This document shows, piece by piece, positions 12,346 through 25,900 of a DNA stretch of 64,000 nt. A model generated the notes under the pieces. The model made no database searches, was not told the DNA's origin, and worked only from the letters and a program-made list of their open reading frames with translations. The stretch's first letter is position 1. Every line of letters begins with the position of its first letter. Where the stretch lies: positions 9,234,802-9,298,801 of the forward strand of contig NC_045145.1 in assembly GCF_008831285.2 (NCBI RefSeq). The letters are read 5' to 3'. A program made the position numbers and the translations under genes. This stretch comes from Nymphaea colorata. Taxonomy: Eukaryota > Streptophyta > Magnoliopsida > Nymphaeales > Nymphaeaceae.

Positions 12346-13123
12346 CAACCTATAAGTTAGTATAAGACTAAAACTTGAGCTGGGCGACTCAAAATAAGTA
12401 TAATAAAAATTTCTCTCCATTAAAGAAAAATTGTTTGGGCTTGGTTGAGCTGAAAAGCACGGTTTTATGTTTTGGAAAGTGATTTGAACTATAGGGGAGT
12501 TGGCTTCGGACTGAGATAACCCTGATAAGCTCACTCTAATAACTTCTTTGGTCATGTAAAGTTGATAAATGGCATAATTGCTCAAACGTTAGGCAATTAT
12601 CAGAATTTTTGTGAAAAATCCCATACTTTCTAGGTTGAGAAGCTAGGACGTAAGGGAAAATGGTAATTTTCAGCTTGGACAACCTAGGGTATCTGGGTCT
12701 ATGTGTTCAATGCTGGTATATAAAGTACTTGTTTGGTTTAGAAATGACCTCTTGTTCTTGAAATTTGGACTGTGAAAATTAAATTGAAAATCTCATGGTG
12801 AAGGGTAAAATGGTTATTTGGAGTTGTTAAAATTTTGGGTGCTCATAGATGCCCCTCTTTGCAATTGGGCCAAGAACTACACTTAGTGGTAAAGACTAAA
12901 CACCGACCTAGAAAATGTTAAAATTTTTGAAATTAGACTTTTGGAAAGAAAAATCTTTAAAAAAAATGCCCAATGTGGATACTAGTGCGGTTTTTGTGAA
13001 AAAAGCTTGAAAATTCTTGAGAAAAATATGCTTTGGATATCTTAGGTGCTGAAGTGCGAAAATCTCACATAAAATGTGAGTTCTTGTGGAAAAGCATGTA
13101 AAATTCATATAAAAATGCATGTG
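12346..13123 (+). repeat. degenerate repeat DNA before an LTR-like start
   Basis: From about 12,900 the sequence has units like GGTGCTGAAGTGCGAAAATCT. They resemble the array at 17,740-18,790. In Tat-type elements such tandem arrays often sit between the integrase and the 3' LTR. This could therefore be the 3' spacer of a + strand element whose LTR starts at 13,124. Confidence 0.35.
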
Positions 13124-15300
13124 TGTTAACACCCCAAATTTTTCCATCTAGTTGATGGAAGCAATTTCAAAATCTTGCAAACAAATTTCAGAAAGCAATT
13201 GTGAAAAACTTCAATTTCATAGCCAATTTTGAATCTAAACACAATTTAGGTTCAAATCATGAATTTAATTTGTAGCACAAATCCCAAGGTAGGATTATGA
13301 GTCCAAGTCCTAATCCAGAGCTTAAGACTAAATCAAAATTAAGTTTTTCAAATTCAAATCCACTCACAATTGTCATTTGGGATCCATGTTCAACTTTTAA
13401 TCTAGATCTAAATTCAAAATCTGAATCTAGATCCAAATTCAAAAACTGAATCCAATTCAAGATCCAAAATGTTGTGTCGGGCCCACATGTGGGTCCCACT
13501 TTGTCTGCATGGGCAAGGATCCACCCAAGAGGTCACACATCCCCCTCTTTTTCAAAATATCCATTCTCAATTAACATTTATAAGGAGGGATAAATAAGAT
13601 AATCCAAGTAGGTTTGACCCTAGTGCACCCAAATGTGGTGCCAACTAAAAATGAGCTCAATCAACATGAGCTTAACCAAGTCAAAGGGCTCGGTCTATTC
13701 CACGATCCAACTACTGGGCAATGATAGACCTTGATTGGATCAAATCTACTTTGACTGAAGAAATTTGAAGTACAATTCGAAATTGAGCACAATTGAAACA
13801 CACTTAAGTGCTTCCTTAGCTCAAATTCATCAAATTCTCTCAAGCAAGTCAACATCAGCTTACAAAATGAGCTTTGACTTTGATCAATTGAATTAGAATT
13901 CTATGAAAATCAAATGCACATTTGAATTTGTCAAATGCACAAATCAAATACAAAGTTGAAAATGAATACTTCAAATCGAAATTTGTTTCATTTAACTCCA
14001 TTTTCAATTGAATTATGGACAAAAATGCACCTTCAAATCAAATTTCATATAATTTTCAAAATCTTTTAAAATTCAATTGAATTGTCAAAAAATGAATTCA
14101 CAATTCAATAACATTTAGAGTTTATCACTAGGTTTGAACCTAACATATTTGAATTTCAAAAAAATAAAGCCAGAGTCAAGGGTATTTTCCAGATCTTTGG
14201 TTAGTCTAGGACCCAAGGTAGACTTGACTAGGTTTGGACCACCGGTTGACTAGAAATTAGCCAAGCACACCCAGCTCATGCGTGTGGGCTAGGTGTGTTT
14301 GGTTGGAGTCATTTAAAGAGTACTAAAAGCTTATTTAATCCCCTTTGACAAATCATCAATCCATGCAATATGGATTGAACCAATGAAAAATCAAGTTCCT
14401 CTTAGCTATTGGCTGAATTAGAGGCAGGTTGAGGTAGCAGCCACCTCAGCCCTTTTTCTAAAATTTAAGTCAAATTTAATTTCAGTTTGGCACCTAGCTG
14501 GACTTATCCTATCCTACCAGCTCAAACAGGGTCAAATTCCCAAAGCCTTGAGTGTGTTGCAAGGGGTGGTTAAAGGAGGTAGGTGCAGCCACCTCCTCCC
14601 CTTCCTCATTCATTTTCATTTCTATATAAACCTCCTTGAGGCCAAAGGAGGGGGACGGTTTTTTCTCTCACATCTTGTCTCTCTCTTCTCCTTAGTAGCA
14701 ACCAAGAGGAAGAAGAAGAGAAGAATAAGTCAAGAAGAGGAGGAGCTGCCATCGTCCAAATTATATACAAACAAGCTTGAGTATCCCCTTGTTTTCTTCA
14801 ATTTTGTGTCATTTTGATTCATGCATTCTTCACTTAGTTGATTAAGGGTCGTAGAGGAGATTAGAAACTGGTTTTCAATCTTCCTATGTAAAAGAATCCA
14901 GCTATGAATCATCGTGGTTCATAAGCTAAGTGGCACCTTGTCAAATATCTCATTTCGAGAGGCAAGTATATATATACATATATATATCTACACATATACC
15001 ATCTTATTCAAAATCATTTTTGTCTTTTAAATTTACGTTGAAATATGTTTCCAAACAGATTTTAAAGAAAAGGAACTTCATTTTGATCTTCGTAGTTCAA
15101 AACTACAAGATCACTCAATATTTAATCTTAAAACTTTATCAATTCTTGGCATACATGCGTAAAATGCATGTAAATTGCTAAAATCAGACCATGCTTTTAT
15201 AAAATTTAGCTTAAATATCTAAAGTTTAAGCTCTTTAAATGTTAATTTTCAGCCACAAAGTGGCTATCTTCCAAAGAACTAGAGAAAGTTACAATCTTAT
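13124..15300 (+). mobile_element. LTR-like sequence, + orientation (end uncertain)
   Basis: It starts TGTTAACACCCCAAATTTTT, resembling the proved LTR start TGTAATCACTCCAAATTTTT at 45,088. The degenerate GATCC/AAATTC array (13,300-13,480) follows, as in that LTR. A TATA box is followed by a pyrimidine-rich leader, again the same order. No coding sequence and no paired LTR were identified. The right boundary was not seen, so 15,300 is arbitrary. Probably a solo or truncated LTR of a related family. Confidence 0.45.
14622..14630 (+). promoter_or_regulatory. TATA box of LTR-like unit
   Basis: CTATATAAA followed by a pyrimidine-rich leader (CTCTCTCTTCTCC near 14,676), the arrangement expected of an LTR promoter. 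Position-based inference. Confidence 0.45.
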
Positions 15301-17739
15301 TGAAATCGGCGCCCTCAGAATATTTTAAGAGTCATTGGTTTCAATTCATATATTTCTAAATCTTGTGTGGGATTAATCAACATCCCATAATGCACCAAAA
15401 TCATATTCAAATTCCAATCTTTATTTTTCCCGAAAGAGAACATCAAACATGTTGAAATCATCAAAGGAATGGATGAACCTTTTGGCACAAAATCTGAAAT
15501 CTAATTTGATTTTAGAGAAGAAAGTTTTACTAGAACTTTATTCATGACCCAACGTGTATATCTAATGCTAATGGGAACATGCTCTCAAGAGAAATATTCC
15601 TTTTGTTGATTTAGATGTTTAACTCATGAAAAGTTAAGCAATTTTCAATGATCTGTCATCATTCACTAAGAAACAAGCTTTTTAGAATCAGCATTTCTAA
15701 TTTTCAACCATTATTGATAAAAAAAATCTATGACAATTTTGAGACCAAATTAGTGTTATCCACGTCTCATCTTTCATGCATTCCCCAAAATCAATTGCAC
15801 CACGTACACCTTCTTTATAAATTAAGTGATTATATTTCAAGTTGCAAAAAGTGACCAAGTTATATTACAACGAGAACTTGGAAATCTCACTTAGTTTAAA
15901 AAGAAAACACAAATAGCATCATATCCTAATTTCACCAAAAAATGATTGAAAACAACATGTTTTCAAGCATTTTAGAGTCATCAACAAAAGAGTGAGTTTT
16001 ACTTGATCCCAACTCTTTTGTAAAAAAAGAACTCATTTGAAATCAAGTTCATATCTCTTAAATCTACTTACATTATTTAAAGAAAAGAGAATTCCAAATC
16101 AATCATTTACCAAGAAAGTTTAACCACTTTGTCCAAAATTTGGTCTATTTGGTAAGTCAACTTAGCTATTTTTTAAAAATTTGATCACAAGTTGCCTCTA
16201 GATCAATCCAAAATTGTGAGATGATCTTGAGTTTACAACAAGAAACTAGTTCTCAATCACCAAAATCTCCAATTTTTCACGCAAAATTTTCAATTATCTA
16301 TCAAATTCTTCAATCTAAATTCAAATTGTCAGACAAATTTCCAAAATATTGGGTCAAAACCGCGACCCAAATCAATTTTCAATATTCTTGCTAAATTTCA
16401 AAGTCTAATGCAAATAATACATTTTCGAACAAAATAATGGTCTTCCATTTTGGAGATGTTCTAATTTTGCCCAAATTTCTAAAGGCAAATTGAATTTTCA
16501 AATAATTTGTCTAAACATGTTAATCTTCTAAACACCTTGTCCAAACAAGCTTATAAATTGTTTTTTCATAACCAAATTCAAAATGAATTTCCAATTTCAA
16601 TTTCAACTCTCTATGCACAAACATTTAGGATTACATCAAATGACTTGTATACAATCCGAGAAATGCTTAGCCCTTAGTCTGATATGATGAAATGCTTGTG
16701 AATTTGTAAAATGCATGTAAAATTTGATAAAACTCATTTGCTTGTATCTCTTATATCTGGAAAGGACTTGGATGATTTTGTCCTTGTAAGGTCAAAAACT
16801 TTTCAGCCAATGTCATGAAATTCGAATAAGAAAATTTTTCTTTTATTTTCAAATGATAAGCTAAAGAAAATTGTTCTCTATATCGTAAGGCTTCTTAATG
16901 TTAGGATGTGTCATTATCCCGTCTCTCTTTGTAATCATGAGAGACTTAGGTTTTTATCATCAAAGAATTCTTGGACTTGGTCGCCTTTGATTGTCCAGAG
17001 AGGCATTTTGCTTATTTTGTCCTCAACTTTCGCTATTTTTAGTTATTTTATTCTTGTTCTTACTTGATATTTCAGGCTAGCCTCCATACATTGAAAAATA
17101 TCTCACTACCCCATAGGATACTACGAGACTCTATTGCTTTGATGGACATGTAGCTTTGTCATGTGCAATGTAATATCTATGGCACTTTCTACTAAAACCT
17201 TGTAACGAGGTTTGGTTGGTAGGTCCCAAACCAGTTGCCTTATGGTACCAGTGTAGAACACCCATTGGACTTACTCATTCAAGCTCAGAAGGCTTTGACA
17301 TAAGTAAACAAATATTCGTCGATCATACAATTTTGTAGAATAGACGCAAATCAACTTTACACCTACCTGACACTTTTGATTATTGATCTAGTGAAACAAT
17401 TACATTTGGCTCGAGGCCGTCTCTCAATGCTCATATTTCATGTTTTGCTTTTCTTGCTTGGGTGAACTCAGTCACTTCTTTTCCAATTGATTCTTGATAA
17501 GCTCTTGTTTTTAGTAGAGAGTCAAAGTGAGTAACATTTCTTTACTTTGGTGCCCTTTCTCTTCCTGCACTTTCTTCATGGCTTATAATGTAGCCCTATC
17601 AAAACTTTCATCTTTCAGCAATCATCAAATCATTGGCTGAAATTTTCTTGTTCATTTAGAGAAACTGAAATTATTGACTACTTGCAAGATAAAATATAAT
17701 AACTTGTAAAGAATTTTCATCAATCTTGAAGTGTTTTTA
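15301..17739. other. AT-rich DNA without a recognisable gene
   Basis: Many CAAATTT/AATTTTCA strings and stops in every frame. It may be continued LTR or internal sequence of a decayed element. Confidence 0.35.
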
Positions 17740-18790
17740 TGACAATGTGCACCGAAGTGTGGAAATATGCACTGAAGTGTGGAAATATGTTTTGAGGTGC
17801 ATATACTTGTGTGTGCCAATGTATAAAATCTTACACAATAGTATGCTTACTTGAAGGAACTGAAGTGTGGAATAATATGTTGAGACATGTTTACTTGGGT
17901 GTACGAAAGCATGAAAATCTTATATTAAAATCTATAATTTTGATAACTTAACTAATACGTTACTTGGGGGTGCAGAAGTACAAAATCTTATGTTAAGGCA
18001 TGTTCACTTAGTGGGGTCGAAATATGAATATACAAAAGCATGTTTGCTCATATATGATGAACCACAAAATCTTACACGAAACATGAGATTTATGCCCTGG
18101 TACTTTTAGTCTGGGGTTCCAAAGTGTGAAATCTTATGCCGAGACATGTTGACTTGGGGGTGCTAAAGTGCAAAAACATATACCGCAACACGGGAGTTTG
18201 AAAACTTATGTAAACTGTTTGTAGGGTGCATCAAAACGCAAAAGCTTATGCCAGTGCATGTTTTTTTAGGGGCACTAAAGTGTGAAATCTTATATCAGTG
18301 CATGTAAATGTAAAACTTGTATGTGATGATGAAACTGTTGAGCTTAAGCACAAAATCATTTCAAAACTTGCATAGTTTGGGTACATCAAAGTTCAAAATT
18401 TTGGAAACTTGTGAAAATTTGAGTGTGTCATAGCACGAAATTGAAAACTTATTTGCACTTGTTGCAAATGGAAAACTTGTGCGCACTGATGTGTGAATTT
18501 GAAAACTTTCATGCACTTTGGTGCAAAATTAGGAAAATTTGCTTGCACTGATGTGAAAAATTTGAAAAACTTGCATGTACCTAAAAAGCTTGTGGGCATT
18601 GAAATGTAAATTTAGAAAACCTAATGCAAAATTTGAGAAATTAGAGGTCATCAAGGTGAAAAGTTGAAAAAATTTGTGGAATGTGAAATTAGAATTCATG
18701 CATGCAGTATGCGAAATTTGAAAGCTAGTGTAAGATTTGAAGAACTTGTGTACACCATATCGTGACAATTGAAAACCTTATAGTAAATGT
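17740..18790. repeat. degenerate minisatellite-like array
   Basis: Roughly 40-60 bp units containing CTGAAGTGTGGAAATATG, GGGGTGC-AAAGTG-AAAATCTTAT and, in the right half, GAAAACTTGTG. The antisense frames at 18,393-18,768 are by-products of this repetition (recurring FKF/TSN/HKF). It lies on the 3' side of the antisense integrase remnant, the place where Tat elements commonly carry arrays. Confidence 0.6.
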
Positions 18791-19059
18791 TTGAAAACGT
18801 TATGGTTCTTGAAAAACTCACAAAAACTCTGAAGTATTGTCATGTACATGGATTGTGGATTGCTCTCATATTTTTGAATACTTTGACACTTTCCTTGTTG
18901 AAATTTTTTTGTGTTCATTTCCTTACAACTTGTGATCTTTTGTTCAAAAAGATGCCCCAATATGAAGGGACAAGGAGAGAATGCATAGACAAAGACCAGA
19001 GACTAGTTTGATGACCAAACGAAATTGTATTGGTAGGAAAATTTTGATACAACTAGATT
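18791..19059. other. no recognisable feature
   Basis: Spacer between the array and the integrase remnant. Two opposed 60-74 codon frames, neither with a motif. Confidence 0.3.
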
Positions 19060-19810
19060 ATGCAAAGAATTTCTTCAAAATAAATAGCATTTAGAGTCAA
19101 ACAAATCAACCCTATCAACGTCAATCAGTCGACATGAGTTGCCTAGCAAAACTTCCTTGACAACATAAGGATCATCCCAATTGAGGGCCCACATTCCACG
19201 AGAACAATTCTTTCAGGGGATGGTTGACCTTCACAGTAGCTTATTGATTTTGAAACTTTACTTGACCACTGACTTTGCATAATGTTAGGCTATCCTTTAC
19301 CTAAATGCTTTTGTGTGTTCTGTTGTTTGCACTCTTTTCTTATCGAGCAGGTCTAATTATAGCATCCACTGCTTTTGATATTGGTCTGTAAGCTAGCTTG
19401 TGCACATGTAAAGAAATGACCATGTCCATGCTATATACTAGTTATGTTCGGTGACATGGGTGATAGTTTTGATTGTAGATAAGCCCATAATGCATCATGC
19501 AATTTTTTATGCCAATATCAGCCAGTTTCTTCTATCATTTCCATGATTTGGATCAGGATTTTATTTATTGTTTCCACCTAGCCATTTTCTTGTGGATAGT
19601 AGGGCACCAAAAAATGATGCTTGGTTCTAAACTTTGAGCAGAAATTACACATCCTCTCATTCTTGAAATGTGTTTCATTATCAAACACGATGTCATGTAG
19701 CATGTAAATATGCACGAGATATTCTTGTGAATGAAAGAGAGAACATGCTTGCCTTTCACAGTTTTCAGGGTGATGGCCTCCACCTACTTGGTGACATATA
19801 GCCAAAGGGA
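19060..19810 (-). pseudogene. Tat-type Ty3/gypsy integrase remnant
   Basis: Reading the minus strand from 19,805 downward, frame-shifted segments give VEAITLKTVKGKH, SFIHKNI, HDIVFDNETHFKN (second catalytic Asp with the DN-THFKN motif), PYYPQENG with VETINKI (the region of the catalytic Glu), then LHDALWAY. Near 19,190-19,062 come PYVVKEVLLGNS and RLIDVDRVDL, the C-terminal integrase segment. The same motifs in the same order occur in the + strand element at 54.06-55.24 kb. Both belong to the Tat group, whose integrase C-terminus reads GPYVIKEVLP-NSY-LIDVDG. At least two frameshifts and several stops. No upstream RT was found above 19,810. Confidence 0.82.
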
Positions 19811-20302
19811 ATACTCTGTGCCTAAAATCATCCCAAGCACTGATAATGTGGATACTAAGATATTTCTTTCGGAAGTTCTTACTGAGATGGAAATCCCCCG
19901 ATCAAGCTTCTAGTACCTAGTGATCTCAAATTGGCCAAAGTGGAAGATAAGGAAATGGTAGGGAGAATCGACATGGTGCTCATTGAACCTCTGTAATATC
20001 TAACAAGTCGAGTCTTATGTTGGTCATATAAAACACCAACACTTAGAAAAAGGGCTGAAGGAACTGGTCCATGACTTGACATCAATAGAATGCTACCTCC
20101 AATTCTTCACATGTTTGATGGAGCCAAATATCCTCCTCCCCTCACCCAAACGGAGTACTCTAATTACCCCCAAACCATACGATATGCTTGCCACCTATCG
20201 TACGGCTTTCTAACTCCTTTATTTTCTGGCTGTTCTGTTCCATTGGGTCGATCATGAAAGAAAATCCACATATTTTACCTACCTGGTTTGGAATGTCACT
20301 CC
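19811..20302. other. no clear gene
   Basis: It would be the upstream pol region of the antisense remnant, but I see no RNase H or RT motif. Probably deleted or decayed. Confidence 0.3.
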
Positions 20303-20450
20303 ATTCACCATATCTACTTTGATATTGTTCGCCTAAAAAAATATCATTAAAACAGTTGATTAAAACAATTGAATCAAATAAATTTGCAATTTATAAAAGA
20401 TTTTTAGACCAGAAAAACCAAGATTTAATTAGTAGTGTGACAAGACATAC
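20303..20450. repeat. direct repeat, right copy (partner 10,805-10,955)
   Basis: See the left copy. The right boundary coincides with a donor-like GTATGT on the minus strand, next to a candidate exon. Confidence 0.65.
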
Positions 20451-20524
20451 TTGCCCAATTTTTAATAGCTTTTATGCTTTGTAGGAACATCATAACCTTC
20501 AACCTTTAAGCAGAACTCCTTGAG
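20451..20524 (-). other. candidate exon, unidentified
   Basis: Minus strand: TCTTGCAG acceptor-like site, then 74 nt reading LKEFCLKVEGYDVPTKHKSY and a TAA, then GTATGT. It looks coding in composition and is flanked by plausible splice signals. The in-frame TAA means it is a terminal exon, a pseudo-exon or chance. Family not recognised. Confidence 0.25.
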
Positions 20525-21159
20525 CTGCAAGATAGAGATATCACATACAAGAAACAAGGAGATGAGTATTATTAAAGCAAATCGAATGAAACAAGAGCAC
20601 CTGCAGATACACAAACCACACTAAACAACATCAAGAAAACCTCCCACTAAGAGACAAGATGAATTCTTCATCTGTACCATACTAGTTATACCATATCAAA
20701 CATGCAGACAATTTAAAAAAAGACAAACTGGGCAAGCAAGAACCATTTCACCAACAATGTGGAAAAATATGTTTGATTTTGTTTTTTGATTTGCTTCTGA
20801 TAAGAAAATAGTTAATGAGTGATAAGGTCTAATTAGACCAAATGCTCAACGGCGAATAGTTGCATGTGTATATGTCTATTTACACAAGCTAAAAAGCATC
20901 TGGTCAAAGGTCCTTTTTATGCATGCAAAACCAAGTTATTGTAGGTTACTACTGATGCAAAAGTAGCAATTAGCTAAATTGCATGGTCTTTTTATGCATT
21001 GGCACTACAATTAGTTCCAAAATTATCAATGACCTGCTTTGAGGAACAAACTGCACCATGTAAAGACACCACACTTTCAAAGCCCTTGGATTCACAATTT
21101 TCACTTCTTTTAGAATAATTTACAAGCATTTTCAGGGATTTTTGGCTATTTTTCAATTT
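20525..21159. other. no recognisable feature
   Basis: AT-rich sequence without coding signals. Confidence 0.35.
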
Positions 21160-22900
21160 TTTGGGTCATAATTGGATCCCCTCTATGCTCAGTTTCTTAC
21201 TATGGAACACAATTCCAGCTCCTTTTCTAGATTAGGAATCATCCCCTATCTAACCTCCTATTTGGATGTCAATCAAGATCCAATATTCAAAGTTCGGATG
21301 CATATTTCAACTTCTTTTCTAGATCAAGTTCCATGTCTAAATTCTAGTTCCTTTCTTGCATCCAGATCTAGAACTGCAACTCTAGTTTGCTTCTTTTGCC
21401 TAATTCCAAATCCAAATCTAGAACTGCAATTCTAGTTCATGGTTGGGATCCAAATCTATATCCAGATTTACATTCTTTATCCAACCCTAAATTCAACTCC
21501 TATACTAGGTCCCAATCATAATCCAGACCCCTGATCTTGGAACCAAGCCATATCCACCATTGGAATCCAACCTGGTTTTAAATATGAATGACTCACCTAG
21601 ATTCATAGTCATACACAAGTTCCAAATTCATGATCTAAATCCAAAACCCAAGCTTCAAGTACAAGCAATCTCAAGTTCTTGGGATCAATGCCCCAGACCT
21701 ACTTATACTTGAAGGCAATATGGCATCTATCCTTTGATCCTAGAATTGGCAGATTTTGACATCTAAATACATTCAATTTTGCTTAAACTATACTAAATGG
21801 TCAATTTACCATCATGTGGAGGTCAATTTTTTAAATTTGCAAATCATTTCCTCTCCTTCTCCTATTTCCTTTCTGCCTCCTCGTGCACTTCCTTATCCCT
21901 TCAATTTTTCTTTTGATTCTTACCTTTCTTCTTTTTCTTCTTATTCTTTTTTTCCCTCCTCTCTTTTTCTGAATTTTCTGGTGGTCAAAGACCCGTCAGA
22001 TCATGGATGACCATTGGTTGGCAGGCCATACTAACCTAGATTGGCCAATTCTACCATAGGTCCTGGCCAGCCAATCAGGCCAGCCAAGCAGGCATGGCCA
22101 GATGGCCAGCTTGGGCATGCATGAACCCCGTTGGCCATGTCTGCCGACCATCCATTTCCCAAGAGATTTGAGTTGGCCAAATGAAGGGATTTTTCCCCTT
22201 AAAAACATTCAGTTTGTTTTATTCATTTCATAAGATTTGAGAATGTTGAGCAAATATCTAATTTATCTTTTGTCCTTCAGAAAAATCTCCATAAAAATGA
22301 TGGAGATTTTTCTCCATCTCTGTATAAGCACCTCTCCCCCCAATTTTCACTTTGCAAACATGAAGGAACCTAAGAAAATACTATGTCCCTTAGGGAAACA
22401 AAATAAAATTAAACTCTCACACTTCAAGGCTTTGCTTCTGTGCTTGGTGGATTTTGAAGGAGCTTGGTGGAATCTTCTTCAACCTTTGCCATGCTCTCTC
22501 TTAAAGTTTCTTCCCCATTCTCCCTTTTTTTCCTTCCTTCATTCCTACTTCCCTGGAATCATGGTGCATAGAGGCTCCCTCCCCTTGATTCCCGCATTGG
22601 TGCCTTATGGACCTTGACAGCACTTCCTTCTCCTTCACCTTCCATTGGTGGCTCATGAAACCTTCCCCCCTCAACCTTGGACATGCAATCTTCTTCAAGA
22701 CAAGTCTTCACCTTGCTGGAGATAAAAATTTTGGTGGAGCAACTTGTGTATAATCTTTTTCAAATCTTCTCTTCATTTGGCATGATAGGCATCTTCCTTC
22801 TCTTCTCTAGAGACCCAATGACCTAGTTCTACTTAAGAACTTCCTCTAGATGGTTTTCGTTGCTACCGTTAGACTTCTTAGTAAATTGATTATGGTTTAA
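21160..22900 (+). mobile_element. LTR-like sequence, + orientation (bounds approximate)
   Basis: It follows the plan of the other LTRs here. First comes an array of CTAGATC/AATTCTAGTTC units (21,170-21,680). Then a GC-rich cluster of TGGCC/GGCCAGCC motifs (22,005-22,150). A TATA-like TGTATAAGCACC at 22,321 precedes a pyrimidine-rich leader with CTTCTTCAACC and CTCCCTTTTTTTCC. The GC-rich cluster resembles the one at 41,085-41,465, which lies in an antisense LTR. The 126-codon frame at 22,237-22,617 falls in the leader and shows no domain. No coding region or paired LTR found. Confidence 0.4.
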
Positions 22901-25900
22901 TCCTTAAATTGACAATGGTTGAATGCTTTCTTTTTCCTTGAACGAATTTTGAATATCAAAGTGATAAAGTAGTTCTGGTTTTATCTTGCGTAGGAAAAAC
23001 CAATTGGAATGTGCATGTTGCAATTAATTAATAGTTTATAAACTTAAACCACCCTTAGCACCTCAAATTCCATACTCCTTGTATAGACCTGACCATGACC
23101 CACCTAGATTTCGATGAAGCCACAATAAAGCCAAACTTGAGTGCTTTCTTTGAGTGTTAACCATCGTAAGCATAGAGCAATGTCTTGGAAATTTCAAAGG
23201 CAATAGCATGGAGACATCCGACTCCAAAACAAGAAACAAACAGAAGATTGAACTCTTCTTTCCTACCATTTAACTTTTTATTTTTTCATTCAAACAATGG
23301 AAAGAATATACATACAATTAAATATATAACGTTCTACTAGATAGGTTTTAAGTTAAAAATATCTCATTTCAAGATTTTCGTAGCTCTTTCCCAAGGAACA
23401 CCAAAACAGCCTTGGGATTCTCTAGTTTTGAACTTTCTATTAGTTCAAGGGTTAAAGCAATGGAATTTTCAAGTCAAAACCTTTGTTCATTCCTTAGCAC
23501 CTTATTTTCTAAGACAAATTAAAGGTTCTTTTATCAAAGTTCTAAAGTCTAAATATATTTTACTCTTTAAGATGAAAATTTCGTTCCTTTTCTAATCAAC
23601 TATGACCAAGTCTCTTTTCAAAACTTAGATTGAAAGGTGTCTGCTTTGGATTTTTCAAAATCCCTCCAATGTCAAATGCCAAAAAACATAACCCTTGATT
23701 TTTATTGAAGTCTCTCTCTTCAACAACCTACAAATTCCAAGTACTTTCACAAACTCTTTTCTAATCTATTTTTTTCACTAAAATAGATGAATGAATGGTA
23801 ATAATACATTGGTTATTCCTTGTTCTTTAATGTATGGAGGCACATAGAATGGAAAATCATGAATCACACACACCCTCACTGTGGTTAACATGAATGAAAT
23901 TCTTTCACTCATTCAGAGCTTAAATAGGCTGAATTCTACTTCTATCATCAATTGTAGTTGGGATATAGCAATTATTTAATTACCTTTATGTCGCAAAGAA
24001 CCATACTTCATTTAAGTCAAGGCTCAAGACCCAGTATGTTTCTAAAGAACCTCCTTATAGGAACACCTTCATTTCTCATAATTTTTTCATTTTGATCTCC
24101 ACCAAGACCCTACACTTAACTATGTTCATGAGTTCGATTTCAAGCAAGACCTGGCATATGTTCCAAACATCCTAAAATTTGATCTTGTTCATGTTTCAGC
24201 TTATGCTTTGACAAAAACTCCAAGCTTGATTGAAATAAGGTCTTCCAAAATTAAGGTCATTAATCTAGGACTTATGTTTTGAAGCTTTTATTAAGGTCTT
24301 CATAAAACACATTTGAAAATTCTCGCTAAGCTCAAAAATAAATTGCCTTATCCAATTTCCTTCAAAAGTTGTCCAGCATAATAGACACATAAGCTAAGTC
24401 ATAATTTCTTCACCAAGGATTTGACCAAAATCATATGTAACTGAAAAGATGCCAGGATTAATCCCTCTAACCTTGGAAGATGTACCTAAAATTATCAAGT
24501 ATTTATTCAAAACCTCATCAAATTACTAATGTGTAATTTCCTTCTTTCAAATAAACTTAAACGTAGTATTCCTCTCCATGTTTCATAAAAGCAAGAATTT
24601 TCGCCTTAAAACATATCAAGCACCCATCGATCTTGTTCTTGTGATTACACTTAATGAGGTTGAAATATGCAAAACAAGGAGCCTAGTCCTTGGCAATGTT
24701 ATTGTTAATAAAGATGTAGGAAATGGACGGAGCTCCTGCTCATGGGCAAGTCCCATTCTTTTTGGATGCAAACAACTAGGTGCATCCGCATGTGCACAAA
24801 AAGGGAGGGACAGATTTAGCTAAGGTTTTAAGTCTGACAATAAGCACAAAAACAAACTAAAGTTTTAATTATATCATTGAGGACAAAAAACGAACATGTT
24901 TATGATGATATGTATGACAAAATGATGTACATAGCAGATAACTTTGGCATAGTTATATGCTACAAAAGTGATTTGTTTTGGAGAACAGTAAATAAAACCA
25001 AATACAGATTACCTTTTTTGTTTGATACGTCAACTACCTCAAGAGTTGGTGGTGAACTTTGATGACTAAGCTTCTACTACTTGGGTTTGACAAATCCAAT
25101 GCTTGTCAATGACACAAACCCTAAATGCAAGACTTAGTGCCATAATTTGGCTAGGCTGCTTATTGGGCATGAAGGGAGTTGGTTGAAAGGCACCTACACC
25201 ACGAAGAATATAGCCAAAAATGACTGCTTGGAAAAGGCAATTAGATTACTCTAAATTGCAAGCACAATGGACAAAGTTAAAGATATCAAAATGTGTATAA
25301 ATTGTAGTGGCAACCAATCACAACGTAATCTTGGCAAAAAGAAACTTTTCTATGATGAATGGAGAGTTATAATTGAGGTAGAAAGTCCAAGATCCAAATG
25401 AAAGATGTAATTAAAATTTCAAGTATGGGTATCTTGGGGATTTCATATCTACCAAAAATTGGATTTCTAGATGTGCAGGAGAGCTTTTTGGAGCAAGGAA
25501 AGTAGTTGAGGAGCTAACTTAAAGGTAACTTGAAGAAAACCAAGCTAATGGATGGAGTGAATTTTCAGGGGAAAACATGAAACATTTGTTGTGGATCCAA
25601 ATTAGGGTTCGGATCTGGACCTAATGTTATTTTGTGCATGTATGAGATATTTCCCAGTCATTTGGAGGCAATTAGGACAGTGGGTGTTGTTGAAAAGAAA
25701 AAAAGAAAGAAGAGAATACGAGAGAGAATAAGAATCGGGAGAGTAAGAAGAGGACATGGGAGGAGGCAACAATAGAAGAGGAGAATGAGGTAAGCAATTG
25801 GTCTTTCTCCCTCACTCTCTCTCTTTTTTCCTCTTTGTGGGTTTTGTTTTGGCTGATGCTAGATTTGGAGGAAATCACCTCATTTTCCCCTGTTTCATAC

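Noticed and set aside
17740-18790. CRISPR-like array
   Set aside because: Units are degenerate with no constant repeat or unique spacers, and the genome is a plant's.
22237-22617. 126-codon + frame as a host gene
   Set aside because: Lies in the pyrimidine-rich leader of an LTR-like unit and has no domain.
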